A stretch of 17,739 bases of DNA from an uncultured Bacilli bacterium (GTDB lineage: Bacteria; Bacillota_I; Bacilli_A; RF39; UBA660), in contig CANQCQ010000006.1 in NCBI GenBank assembly GCA_947589725.1, positions 1 through 17,739 of the forward strand, given 5' to 3'. The notes under the pieces were generated by a model that was given only the letters and a program-made list of their open reading frames with translations, was not told the DNA's origin and made no database searches. Position 1 is the stretch's first letter. Every line of letters begins with the position of its first letter. The position numbers and the translations under genes are program-made. Positions 6,706 to 15,289 of this stretch are shown piece by piece.

Positions 6706-8538
6706 TTACTGTCCAGTAGAAGTATTAGAAGAATTTCCACTGTTACCAGTTCCTGATTCTTCACTTCCACCTTTATCAGTTTGTGTTTGATCTTTATTTG
6801 GATCTTTATTTTCTGGTTTTTCTGTTTCTTTAGGCTTTGAAGCCACAGTTACAACAAATTCTTGATTTTTTACAATTGGACTTCCTGCTGCACGAGATTG
6901 TTCAAGAATTGATCCTTCTGGATATTGTTCTGTTTCTTGATATTTAATTTTTATTTTTAAACCATATTTATCACAGAAAGCTTGAGCATCTTGAAGATTC
7001 CAACCTTCCTCTACCATATTAGGGAAACTATCTACTATATTTGGAATATATAAAATTAATGAATCTCCAGGTTTTACCTCACTTCCTGCTGCTAAAGACT
7101 GTCCTATAATTTCTTGTTCATCATATTCTTTAGATGTATCAGCAATTTCTCTTTTTTCAATAGTAATCTTAAGTTGATATTTTGTCTCAAGAATAGTTTT
7201 TACTTCTATGTAATTCTTTCCTGTATAGTCTTCTAATTCAAATGTTTCTTCTCCACTGGATTTATAGATTGTAACAACTGTTCTTTCTTTTGTTTTCTTT
7301 TTAGCTTTAGGAGAAGTTTTTACAACTCTATTTTTAGCAACAGTATCACTTGCTATTGTTTCAACTTCATCAGCTACTTTAAAGCCAGCTTTTTCTAGTT
7401 TTTCTCGACAAGTGCTTACTTTTAAACCAGTACAGTTTGGAACTACAATTTCTTTTTCTGAAAATTTAGGTAAAATAAATATTATAAATATAAAAGTACA
7501 AGCTATTATAAAAGCTATGATTGCTAAAACTATAATAATTATTTTATTTCTTTTGTCATTTTTCTTTTCTTTAATTTCTTCAGGAGTTTCCAAAATAGGT
7601 TCTTCATTTTTAGGTTTATCTATAACTATTTCTTCTGGGAGTTTCTTTTCAATTTTTTTCTTTGGCTCTTCATGTTCAGGATATTTATATTTGTATGGTT
7701 CTTCATTCATTCTGTCATCATCTAAAGCTGTTAATAAATCTTGATGCATACTTCTAACATCATCATACCTATTTTTAGGATTTTTAGCAGTTGCTTTTAT
7801 GATGATATTTTCAATACTTTGTGGTATTGCAGGATTAGTATCTCTAAGACTTGGTAATGGATCTCTCATATGCTTTAAAGCTATCTCTACTGCATTGTCC
7901 CCTTTAAAAGGTAATGATCCACTTAATAATTCATAGAAAATTATACCCATAGAATAAATATCACTTTTAATTGTTGAACCTTTACCACTAGCTTGTTCTG
8001 GTGGTAAATAATGAACTGAACCCATAACTGAATTAGTTTGTGTAAGTTGAGTAGCATTTAAAGCCATTGCAATACCAAAATCAGTTATTTTAATTTGTCC
8101 ATCATCTTTTATCATAATATTTTGTGGTTTTAAATCACGATGAATTATATAAGAATCATGAGCATGAGCCATTCCTTCAGTCAATTGTAACATTATGTCA
8201 ATTGCCTCAGATAAAGTTAAAGTACCTCTCTTTTTTAACAATTGTTTTAATGTTTTACCTTCAATGTATTCCATTACAATGTAGTATAATCCATTATCTT
8301 CTCCTACATCATACATCTCAACTATATTAGGATGAGCTAGAGATGAAGCTGCCAACGCTTCTCTTTGAAATCTTCTAACAAACTTTTCATCATTTGAAAG
8401 ATCTCCTCTTAGTACTTTGATAGCAACATTTCTATCTAAAATAGAATCATATCCTAAATAGACGTTTGCCATTCCACCTTCGCCAATTGAACGTATTATT
8501 TCATAACGATCATTTATTTTTTGCCCCTTTGTAATCAA
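6706..8538 (-). CDS. prkC: PASTA-domain Ser/Thr protein kinase (PrkC/PknB/Stk1 family)
   Basis: Membrane-bound Hanks-type kinase of 610 residues that senses cell-wall fragments outside and phosphorylates Ser/Thr inside. Kinase domain about 10-270: glycine loop GEGGMANVYLG, catalytic Lys41 in VAIKVL, HRDLKPQN (Asp135), DFG at 153-155, and PPEQASG ending the activation segment, whose Thr/Ser cluster (ATQLTQTNSVMGS) is the likely autophosphorylation site. A charged linker leads to one membrane segment at about 332-357. Outside are three PASTA repeats (about 364-430, 431-500, 501-570) and a Thr/Ser/Gly-rich tail. The start is TTG at 8538, overlapping the phosphatase TGA and placed properly after AAGGTG; no in-frame ATG precedes the kinase domain. 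It is coupled to its phosphatase, as is usual. In Bacillus, PrkC responds to muropeptides and can trigger spore germination. Confidence 0.95.
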   Translation of the reverse strand: MITKGQKINDRYEIIRSIGEGGMANVYLGYDSILDRNVAIKVLRGDLSNDEKFVRRFQREALAASSLAHPNIVEMYDVGEDNGLYYIVMEYIEGKTLKQLLKKRGTLTLSEAIDIMLQLTEGMAHAHDSYIIHRDLKPQNIMIKDDGQIKITDFGIAMALNATQLTQTNSVMGSVHYLPPEQASGKGSTIKSDIYSMGIIFYELLSGSLPFKGDNAVEIALKHMRDPLPSLRDTNPAIPQSIENIIIKATAKNPKNRYDDVRSMHQDLLTALDDDRMNEEPYKYKYPEHEEPKKKIEKKLPEEIVIDKPKNEEPILETPEEIKEKKNDKRNKIIIIVLAIIAFIIACTFIFIIFILPKFSEKEIVVPNCTGLKVSTCREKLEKAGFKVADEVETIASDTVAKNRVVKTSPKAKKKTKERTVVTIYKSSGEETFELEDYTGKNYIEVKTILETKYQLKITIEKREIADTSKEYDEQEIIGQSLAAGSEVKPGDSLILYIPNIVDSFPNMVEEGWNLQDAQAFCDKYGLKIKIKYQETEQYPEGSILEQSRAAGSPIVKNQEFVVTVASKPKETEKPENKDPNKDQTQTDKGGSEESGTGNSGNSSNTSTGQ

Positions 8539-9281
8539 TTATCTTCACCTTCTTCACTACGAACTAAATATGCCACTGAAATATTATCTGTACCGCCTCT
8601 ATTATTAGCTTTTCTAACTAACTTTACAACCTTTTCTTCTACACTTCCATCACCTATTAAAACCTTTTCAATCTGGTCTTTATCTAGCATATTTGTTAGT
8701 CCATCACTAGAAAGTAATATTTCCGTGATATCCATATCACAATCAAAAATATCTACATCTACTTCTAAAGCTGCACCTAAGGCTTTCATCAATACATTTT
8801 TTTTAGGATGTACAGAGGCTTCTTCTTTAGTAAGTTCTCCTGCACTTACAAGTAAATTTACTAAAGTATGGTCATATGTCACTTTATGTAATACATTATC
8901 TTTTAGTACAAATCCACTCGAATCTCCAACATTTCCAAAAAGTAAATAATCTTTAGTTAATATTGCCATAACAAGTGTAGTTCCCATACCTTTACTTTCT
9001 GGATGAGTCTTTTCATGTTGAAAAATCAATTTATTAATTTGATCTACAGAATCTCTAATCCAATTAACTGCATCAATTTTACTCATGTTAATAAAACTTT
9101 CTTTAAAATGTCTTCCAAGATATCCAATAGCTATACTACTGGCAACTTCTCCAGCGGAATGACCTCCCATTCCATCAGCTATTGCTAGTAAATAACAACT
9201 TTCCTCATTTTTTATAATTGTTACACTATCTTCATTATGATCTCGTACTTTACCCGTATCAGTTAAATAAAAAGATTTCAT
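8535..9281 (-). CDS. prpC: PP2C-family Ser/Thr protein phosphatase (PrpC/Stp)
   Basis: Metal-dependent phosphatase that reverses phosphorylation by the kinase encoded next. The 248-residue length is normal. Motifs in order: TDTGKVRDHNED near the N-terminus, ADGMGGHSAGEVAS (about 35-48) with metal-binding Asp and Gly, KGMGTTLV, FGNVGDSSGFV, LLSSDGLTNML with the conserved Asp, and RGGTDNISVAYLV at the C-terminus. The usual GDSR motif reads GDSS, a mild variation. There is no membrane segment, so it is cytoplasmic. The ATG at 9281 overlaps the rlmN stop (ATGA), with GGAGG eight bases before it inside the rlmN end, and its own TGA overlaps the kinase TTG start. The three genes are therefore likely translated in a coupled chain. 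Confidence 0.95.
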   Translation of the reverse strand: MKSFYLTDTGKVRDHNEDSVTIIKNEESCYLLAIADGMGGHSAGEVASSIAIGYLGRHFKESFINMSKIDAVNWIRDSVDQINKLIFQHEKTHPESKGMGTTLVMAILTKDYLLFGNVGDSSGFVLKDNVLHKVTYDHTLVNLLVSAGELTKEEASVHPKKNVLMKALGAALEVDVDIFDCDMDITEILLSSDGLTNMLDKDQIEKVLIGDGSVEEKVVKLVRKANNRGGTDNISVAYLVRSEEGEDN

Positions 9282-10300
9282 AACTCCTCCTTCTTACTTC
9301 TAAGTTGTCCACAAGCAGCACTTATTTTACTGCCAAATTCCTTTCGTATTGTAACTGTAATATTATTCCTCTTAAGTATATCATAAAAACGCATTATATT
9401 AATAGCATTTGTTCTTTTAAAATCAATATTATTAGTCTCATTATAAGGAATTAAATTAACATAACAATTTATATCTTTTACGAGATCAACTAATTCAAGA
9501 GCACATTTTTCATTATCATTAACACCATCTAATAAAATATATTCAAATGTAATCCTTCTATTTGTTTTTTTATAATATTCCTTTAAAGCCTTAAATAATG
9601 TTTCTAATGGATAAGCTTTATTGATTGGCATTAGTTTATTTCTTAATGTATTATTTGGAGCATGTAAAGATATTGCCAAATTTACTTGTAAAGGAAAAGA
9701 AGCAAACTCCTCTATTTTTGGTACTATACCGCAAGTTGAAACTGTCAAGTGACGTGATCCAATTGCAAGACCAAAAGGATTATTTATTATTGTTAAAAAC
9801 TTCATCACATTATCATAATTGTCAAATGGTTCCCCAATACCCATAACTACTACATGGCTAATTCTCTTACCAAAATCTTCTTCAATCATCATGATTTGTA
9901 AAACCATTTCATAAACATCTAAATTTCTAACTTTCTTTCTACGACCAGAATCACAAAACTTACATCCCATATTACATCCAACTTGACTTGAAATACACAC
10001 ACTATTTCCAAAATCGTGGATCATTAAAACAGCTTCAATATGTTCACCATCAGCTAATTCAAATAAATATTTTTTAACATCTACATCAGACTGAACTTGA
10101 ACAATTTTTAATTTATTAAAAGAAAAATCCTCTCTTAATTTATTTTTTAATTCACAACTTATAGTAGTAGCTTCATCAATTGACTTTATTCTCTTGACAT
10201 AAAGCCATTCAAATAACTGTTTTGCATGAAATTTTTTAGAACCATTACTTAAAAAATATTTTTCCATATCTTCTAAAGTTAAACTATAAATATTTTCCAT
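9278..10300 (-). CDS. rlmN: 23S rRNA (adenine-2503-C2) methyltransferase RlmN
   Basis: Radical-SAM enzyme that methylates C2 of A2503 in 23S rRNA and A37 in some tRNAs. I start it at the ATG at 10300, correctly spaced after GAGGTG; a GTG at 10309 lies within that ribosome site. In this 340-residue protein the iron-sulfur cysteines are C109, C113 and C116 (CNMGCKFC). C102 (VCISSQVG) matches the first conserved Cys of the family, and C330 in AACGQL is the methyl-carrying Cys, so all five catalytic cysteines are present. MGIGEPFDNYDNV, STCGIVPKI and LAISLHAPN are typical SAM-domain motifs. One oddity: after the third Cys the sequence reads DSGRRKKVRNL where RlmN proteins usually read A-T/S-G or similar followed by RNL. 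The Cfr resistance enzyme is the alternative, but the context is that of rlmN. Confidence 0.94.
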   Translation of the reverse strand: MENIYSLTLEDMEKYFLSNGSKKFHAKQLFEWLYVKRIKSIDEATTISCELKNKLREDFSFNKLKIVQVQSDVDVKKYLFELADGEHIEAVLMIHDFGNSVCISSQVGCNMGCKFCDSGRRKKVRNLDVYEMVLQIMMIEEDFGKRISHVVVMGIGEPFDNYDNVMKFLTIINNPFGLAIGSRHLTVSTCGIVPKIEEFASFPLQVNLAISLHAPNNTLRNKLMPINKAYPLETLFKALKEYYKKTNRRITFEYILLDGVNDNEKCALELVDLVKDINCYVNLIPYNETNNIDFKRTNAINIMRFYDILKRNNITVTIRKEFGSKISAACGQLRSKKEEL

Positions 10301-10311
10301 GCATATCACCT

Positions 10312-10986
10312 CTATTTATTATTAATTACTTGAACATTTCCAAAATCATTATAATTTATATGTATATTCATATTATTAATACATTTATTTATTGCCAAAC
10401 AATAACTATTTAAATTCAATTCTACTTCATCAATTTTATCTTCATTCTGTGTTAGAATAATTTCATTAGGAATTTCTTCAATATCAATATCCAAATTATT
10501 AACTAATCTTGTAATAGTAGAACTACTAATTTCATATCTATAAACTTTTCTTTTACTTTGATAATTGGTAGTAGATACATAATATGCATTCTCTATTAAT
10601 GAATCTAAATTATCAATAATATATAAATATTCACAAGGTATATCAACACTCAAACCATTAGTATAATAGCTTAATCCATTCTTATAATAATTACTTTTAG
10701 TATTATTAAATTCATAAGTAAATTCTTCCTCATTACCAATTCTTTTACCAGTAATATTAGTAATATTTGAATCAACGTTAATATTATAAATATATGCATA
10801 ATTATTACCATTAATATTACTTATATTGAAGACATCTTCTTCTTTTTTTATTTCCCTATTAGTAGGAAATGTTCTAGCTACTATAGCAATCAATAAAAAA
10901 AAGACAAAGTAAAAAGCAAAAAATAGTATTCCTCTACCTCGAGGAGTTTTTTTCAATTCTTTTATTAGCTGTAATAATTTTTTCAT
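10312..10986 (-). CDS. Unknown membrane-anchored protein between fmt and rlmN
   Basis: Not recognised. The 224-residue product starts with a basic segment (MKKLLQLIKELKKTPRGRG), then one membrane span at about 19-38, and about 185 residues predicted outside. The outer part is rich in Asn, Tyr and Ile, with alternating strands (YAYIYNINVD, EFTYEFNN, YYVSTTNYQSKRKVYRYEI, KIDEVELNLNSY) ending in MNIHINYNDFGNVQV. The strand pattern and the 'kI..v.l....y......I.I.Y..FG' ending loosely recall LolA/LppX-type lipid-carrier folds; this is a structural guess from reading only. Its ATG overlaps the fmt stop by one base and rlmN follows after 11 bases, so it is an integral operon member. It sits where Bacillus has rsmB, but nothing in it resembles a methyltransferase. 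Confidence 0.75.
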   Translation of the reverse strand: MKKLLQLIKELKKTPRGRGILFFAFYFVFFLLIAIVARTFPTNREIKKEEDVFNISNINGNNYAYIYNINVDSNITNITGKRIGNEEEFTYEFNNTKSNYYKNGLSYYTNGLSVDIPCEYLYIIDNLDSLIENAYYVSTTNYQSKRKVYRYEISSSTITRLVNNLDIDIEEIPNEIILTQNEDKIDEVELNLNSYCLAINKCINNMNIHINYNDFGNVQVINNK

Positions 10987-11912
10987 TATTTAAATACCTT
11001 CCCAATTAAACTATTTTTATCTATACCGTTTAAATAATCAGCTACTTTCATTCTCTTCTTCCCTGCTATTTTTATATCTGTAATAACTATTTCAAAATCT
11101 TTAGTACATACTCCAATTCCATCTTTATATATAGATGATATCTTGCCGGGAGTAAATTTACTTTTTTTATCTGTCATGTAACTATCATATATTTTTATTT
11201 CAGTATTATCTAATATAGCATAACCTCCTGGAACTGGACAAAGCCCTCTTATATGATTAAATATTTCTCTACAACTTTTATTAAAATCTATATGTTCTTC
11301 TTCTCTTTTAATATTATAACCAAAAGTTACATCACTTTCATTCTGCTTAATTCTACTATTAGTTCCATTAATAATAGAGGACAATGTATCAAGTAATAAC
11401 TCACGTCCCATTATACTTAATCTATCATGTAAACTTTCTAAATTATCATCATCTTTAATTAAAGTTTCTCTACTACTTATAATGTCTCCATTATCCATTT
11501 TAGTATCCATATACATTATTGTTATTCCAGTTTTATCATATCCATCAATTAAAGCTCTATGTATAGGAGCTCCTCCTCTTAATTTAGGAAGCAAAGATGC
11601 ATGGACATTAATACAACCAAGAGGTGGATAATCAAGAATTTCTTTAGGTATTATTTGTCCATATGCACAAGTTATAATTATATCGGGATCTAATGCTAAA
11701 ACCTTTTCATAATCAGTACGTATTTTTATAGGTTGAAAAACTAAAATATTATTTTCTTGAGCAACTTTTTTTATTGGTGTAGGAACTAGTTCATGCTTTC
11801 TACCAACAGGTTTGTCAGGTTGACTAACAACACCAACAACATTATAATTTTCTATTAATCCTTTAAGTATCGGTACAGCAAAATCAGACGTACCCATAAA
11901 AACTATTTTCAT
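10986..11912 (-). CDS. fmt: Methionyl-tRNA formyltransferase
   Basis: Formylates Met-tRNA(fMet) with 10-formyl-tetrahydrofolate for translation initiation. The 308-residue length is typical. N-terminal Rossmann-like catalytic domain: MKIVFMGTSDFAVPILKGL, VVSQPDKPVGRK, CAYGQIIPKEIL, and the catalytic stretch INVHASLLPKLRGGAPIHRA (Asn and His present) with the later Asp in MYMDTKMDNGDI. The C-terminal domain begins near 205 with FNHIRGLCPVPGGYA, the family's R-L-P-PGA stretch in variant form. The ATG at 11912 has AGGAGG seven bases upstream, and that site overlaps the previous gene's TAG stop. The deformylase gene def, normally upstream in this cluster, is replaced by a tail-anchored unknown, so def must lie elsewhere. 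Confidence 0.96.
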   Translation of the reverse strand: MKIVFMGTSDFAVPILKGLIENYNVVGVVSQPDKPVGRKHELVPTPIKKVAQENNILVFQPIKIRTDYEKVLALDPDIIITCAYGQIIPKEILDYPPLGCINVHASLLPKLRGGAPIHRALIDGYDKTGITIMYMDTKMDNGDIISSRETLIKDDDNLESLHDRLSIMGRELLLDTLSSIINGTNSRIKQNESDVTFGYNIKREEEHIDFNKSCREIFNHIRGLCPVPGGYAILDNTEIKIYDSYMTDKKSKFTPGKISSIYKDGIGVCTKDFEIVITDIKIAGKKRMKVADYLNGIDKNSLIGKVFK

Positions 11913-11924
11913 AAAAACATCCTC

Positions 11925-12992
11925 CTAAATAAGTATAATTGATAATAAAACTCCAAGTAATATAAGTATAATACCTACTATTAAAATAATGCTTATAGAA
12001 CCATATTCATTTTCATATATTTCTAGCATTTTAGTATTTTTTTTATCACTAATAAACGTATTATAATTTGGTAAAATAGAAAAATCATCTATTAAAATAT
12101 TATCTACATCTATTACTTCATAATCATCATAAGTAGAAAAAATATTATATAAAGATTCTTCATAAGATAAATTATCGTTCTTAGCATAAGGCTCCATACT
12201 TTTAATTTTATCTCTTCTAATAAAAGCTAAATAAATACTATTAGACTCATCTTTATAATAATCTAAAATATTATTAAATAATTCAATTATTTTCTTCTTA
12301 TCATTTTCTAAAACATTTAACTTATAAAGCAATTCATTAATACTTTTTAAAGCATTCTTCTTATTTTTCAAATATAAAGGAGAATCATTATCTACTAAGT
12401 TATATAAATAACTAGGATAACTAATCAATCTAAGACAAGCTCTACTAAAATCAGTATCAAATTCATAATTAAAAGTATCATCATACAAATCATAATTATA
12501 CTTTTTTAATATTTTACTTAATTCTTCTTCCCAATCTAAATACTTTTTATCTGTAAATTTTCTAGATTCTTTAACTAACTCATAATCTTTCTTATTTAAT
12601 CTTTTAATATAATAACCATTTACTACATACTTATCATATACAGTTTCTAAGACATAATTTAATTTATTATCTAAGTCTTCATAATCAATATTTAACTTCT
12701 TTAAAATTAATTTGCCTAATAACTTTGATGTACCATATTTTATGTCTTCAAAATTTTCTATTTTTCTATATAAAGTTTCAATTCCAATAATAAAATCTTT
12801 TAATAATTTATCATCATCAATAATTAATTTATATTTGTATAAAGCATCATAAAATAAGAATAAAGCTCTTTCCTGTAAATAATCATTATTCTTTAAATCT
12901 TCATTAGTATTTTTATTATAATACTTTGGATTATTAAATATTTCTTTTAATAAGTTCACAACTTCTGGTCTTTCAAATACTTCATTCATCAT
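11925..12992 (-). CDS. Unknown tail-anchored helical protein between priA and fmt
   Basis: Not recognised. I start it at the ATG-ATG at 12992, seven bases after GGTGG; the ATG at 13010 (MYGGDK) overlaps that ribosome site. The product is 355 residues with no signal peptide. About 330 residues look soluble and mostly helical, rich in Lys, Asp, Asn, Tyr and Leu, with several predicted amphipathic helices (LLKEIFNNPKYY, FLFYDALYKYKLII, ALKSINELLYKLNVL). The only membrane segment is at the extreme C-terminus (ISIILIVGIILILLGVLLSI), so it is predicted to be tail-anchored with the bulk in the cytoplasm. There are no catalytic motifs and only one Cys. It occupies the place of def in the conserved cluster. 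Function unknown; a scaffold or envelope-linked role is only a possibility. Confidence 0.75.
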   Translation of the reverse strand: MMNEVFERPEVVNLLKEIFNNPKYYNKNTNEDLKNNDYLQERALFLFYDALYKYKLIIDDDKLLKDFIIGIETLYRKIENFEDIKYGTSKLLGKLILKKLNIDYEDLDNKLNYVLETVYDKYVVNGYYIKRLNKKDYELVKESRKFTDKKYLDWEEELSKILKKYNYDLYDDTFNYEFDTDFSRACLRLISYPSYLYNLVDNDSPLYLKNKKNALKSINELLYKLNVLENDKKKIIELFNNILDYYKDESNSIYLAFIRRDKIKSMEPYAKNDNLSYEESLYNIFSTYDDYEVIDVDNILIDDFSILPNYNTFISDKKNTKMLEIYENEYGSISIILIVGIILILLGVLLSIILI

Positions 12993-13062
12993 TTTATCGC
13001 CACCATACAACTAAAATAATTATAATTTTTATTACCAATACTTAATATGAGTATATCTTATT

Positions 13063-15228
13063 TTATAACATTTGACTAGGATTAAAATCTATATCAACCT
13101 TTATTTTACTATTATTTTTATAGTGATCTTGTATTTTTTCTAAAATTAATTTTAGATTATCAGATTTCTTATATTTTAAAATTATTCCGTATCTAAATAT
13201 ATTATTAACTTTAAATATTGTACAAGTAGTTGGACCTAATATAATTGTATTTATTAAATTTCTTTCTAAGCTTCTTTTTATTTTATTAGATTCATCACCT
13301 ACATATTTCATATCTTTTCCACTTATTCTTATATAAACTAAATAATAATATGGTGGATATTTTAATGTTTTTCTAATATTCATTTCATACTTATAAAATT
13401 CTAAATAATTATGAGTTTTTGTATACTTTATAGCATAATGATCAGGATTAAATGTTTGAATAATTACTTCTCCACTGTATTCACTTCTACCTGCTCTACC
13501 TGCAACTTGACTAAGTAAAGCAAAAGTATTTTCACTACTTCTAAAGTCTGGTATATTAAGTCCAGTATCAGCATTAATTACTCCAACTAAAGTAACCAAT
13601 GAAAAATCCAATCCCTTAGCAACTACTTGAGTACCTAATAAAATATCATACTCATGATTTTTAAATGCAGTAATCATTTTTTCATGTGATCCTTTACGTG
13701 AAGTAGTATCATAATCCATTCTAAGAATTCGTGCATTAATTTGCTTTTTTAACTCTTCTTCTATTTTTTCTGTTCCACAACCTAAATCATTTATAGCTTC
13801 TTCTCCACATTTAGGACACTTTATTAATTTCTTTTCTCCATAACCACAATAATGACATCTAAGGGTATTAGAACTCTTATGATATGTAAGAGTTATATCA
13901 CAATTTGGACATTTAATAGTATTACCACAATTCTTACACGTAATAAAAGAAGAATAACCCCTTCTATTCAATAATAATATTACTTGTTCATGTTTTTCTA
14001 ATCTATCCTTAATAGCATTAATTAAAGAATTTGAAAAGTGTCCAACACTATTTTTCATTTCCTTATTTAAGTCAATAATACTAATTTTAGGTAAATCTTT
14101 TCCATTTACTCTCTTTAAAAGGCTCAATAAATGATAAACGCCCTTTTCTGCTCTAGCAAAAGATTCCAGTCTTGGAGTAGCACTACCTAAAATAACTTTA
14201 CACTTGTGATAAATAGATCTTTCAATAGCAACATCAACTGCATGATATCTAGGATTAGAATCACTTTGCTTATAAGAATCACTATGTTCCTCATCTACTA
14301 TAATAATTCCAATATTCTTTAAAGGAGCAAATATAGCACTTCTAGCACCTATTACAATAGTAGCCTCTCCTCTAGCAATTCTACGCCATTCATCATACTT
14401 TTCCCCATCACCTAATGCCGAATGAAGAGCAGCAATAGAATTTCCAAAACGTTTTTGAAAACGACTAACCATCTGTGGTGTTAAACTAATCTCAGGAACT
14501 AAAACAATACTACTTTTGCCTAATTTTAACTGTTGCTCAATAAGTTCCATATAAACTTCAGTCTTACCACTTCCAGTAACACCATACAATAAATAAATAC
14601 TATCAGAACTTGCATTAACTTCATCAACCACTTTTTGTTGATCTACAGTTAATATATTTTTATGTGTAATATTATTAGAATAACTTAATCTATAATGTTC
14701 TTTTTTTTCTTCTAATAAGACTTTATTTTTTAATAAAGTTTTTAAACTACTAGGACTAATATTTATTAATTCATTTCTACTTACAAATTCTTTTTCTAAA
14801 CATAAATTAATAATCTCTGTTTGTTTATCATTAAATTTTAATTTAGATATATCAATATTATTTAATTTATAAAAAGTATCATATTTTAATAAGTTTTTTC
14901 CATTTATTTTTGCTTTTAAAGCTTTAGGTAGCATTACTTGATAGCAACTGATTAAAGTAGATAAATAATCTAAACTCATCTTTTTACCTAAAGATAATAA
15001 TTCATCATTTAATATGATATCAGTATCTTTTATACTAATAATATCCTTAAGTTCTAATGAAGAATTGTTTTTTATTTCCAATACAAAACCATCTAAAACT
15101 TGTCTACCAAAAGGTACTTCTACTCTAATTCCAACTTTTATATCATTAATTAAATCAATTGGTACATTATAATCAAATATTTTATCAATATTTTTATTAG
15201 ATAATTCTACTAAAACACCAACTACCAA
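13063..15228 (-). CDS. priA: Primosomal replication-restart helicase PriA
   Basis: ATP-dependent 3'-5' DNA helicase that reloads the replisome at stalled forks. Residue numbers count from the GTG at 15237. N-terminal DNA-binding domain (about 1-105, with NKNIDKIFDYNVP); Walker A GVTGSGKT at 219-226; DEEH at 315-318; GSATPRLES near 351; a full zinc domain with cysteines at about 434, 437, 443, 446, 461, 464, 474 and 477; and motif VI QVAGRAGR near 577. All helicase and zinc residues look intact, and the length (721-724 aa) is slightly below the Bacillus protein. I prefer the TTG at 15228, eight bases after GGGAGG, because the GTG at 15237 overlaps that site; the protein then begins (M)VVGVLVELS. 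It heads the conserved cluster and has its own promoter just upstream. Confidence 0.96.
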   Translation of the reverse strand: MVVGVLVELSNKNIDKIFDYNVPIDLINDIKVGIRVEVPFGRQVLDGFVLEIKNNSSLELKDIISIKDTDIILNDELLSLGKKMSLDYLSTLISCYQVMLPKALKAKINGKNLLKYDTFYKLNNIDISKLKFNDKQTEIINLCLEKEFVSRNELINISPSSLKTLLKNKVLLEEKKEHYRLSYSNNITHKNILTVDQQKVVDEVNASSDSIYLLYGVTGSGKTEVYMELIEQQLKLGKSSIVLVPEISLTPQMVSRFQKRFGNSIAALHSALGDGEKYDEWRRIARGEATIVIGARSAIFAPLKNIGIIIVDEEHSDSYKQSDSNPRYHAVDVAIERSIYHKCKVILGSATPRLESFARAEKGVYHLLSLLKRVNGKDLPKISIIDLNKEMKNSVGHFSNSLINAIKDRLEKHEQVILLLNRRGYSSFITCKNCGNTIKCPNCDITLTYHKSSNTLRCHYCGYGEKKLIKCPKCGEEAINDLGCGTEKIEEELKKQINARILRMDYDTTSRKGSHEKMITAFKNHEYDILLGTQVVAKGLDFSLVTLVGVINADTGLNIPDFRSSENTFALLSQVAGRAGRSEYSGEVIIQTFNPDHYAIKYTKTHNYLEFYKYEMNIRKTLKYPPYYYLVYIRISGKDMKYVGDESNKIKRSLERNLINTIILGPTTCTIFKVNNIFRYGIILKYKKSDNLKLILEKIQDHYKNNSKIKVDIDFNPSQML

Positions 15229-15254
15229 TATTGCCACCTCCCATCTAATTACAT

Positions 15255-15263
15255 ATTATAACA
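15255..15263 (-). promoter_or_regulatory. Extended -10 promoter of the priA operon
   Basis: TGTTATAAT at 15263-15255 is a perfect extended -10 element directly after the rseP terminator. No good -35 is present, since that position falls within the hairpin. The predicted start is near 15248, a few bases before the GGGAGG ribosome site of priA. It would drive the whole priA-to-rpe unit. Confidence 0.55.
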
Positions 15264-15289
15264 AAAAAAACCGAAAACTCAGTTTTTTT
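15263..15289 (-). terminator. Intrinsic terminator after rseP
   Basis: An 11-bp stem (A7-CTGA / TCGG-T7 with one G-U pair, loop GTTT) is followed by a T-run ending at 15263. It begins at the rseP stop codon and separates the uppS-cdsA-rseP unit from priA. The G-U pair forms only in the minus-strand transcript, which supports the direction. Confidence 0.75.

Noticed and set aside
509..9846. Several plus-strand open frames of 60-140 codons (for example 509-835, 7412-7744, 8521-8949, 9625-9846)
   Set aside because: All lie opposite well-supported minus-strand genes, have low-complexity Ser/Phe/Leu-rich translations, and show no family motifs or ribosome sites.
13019..13047. Promoter between priA and the tail-anchored gene (TATAAT at 13024-13019)
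   Set aside because: No -35 and no TG extension; such hexamers occur by chance in this AT-rich DNA, so it is not listed as a feature.
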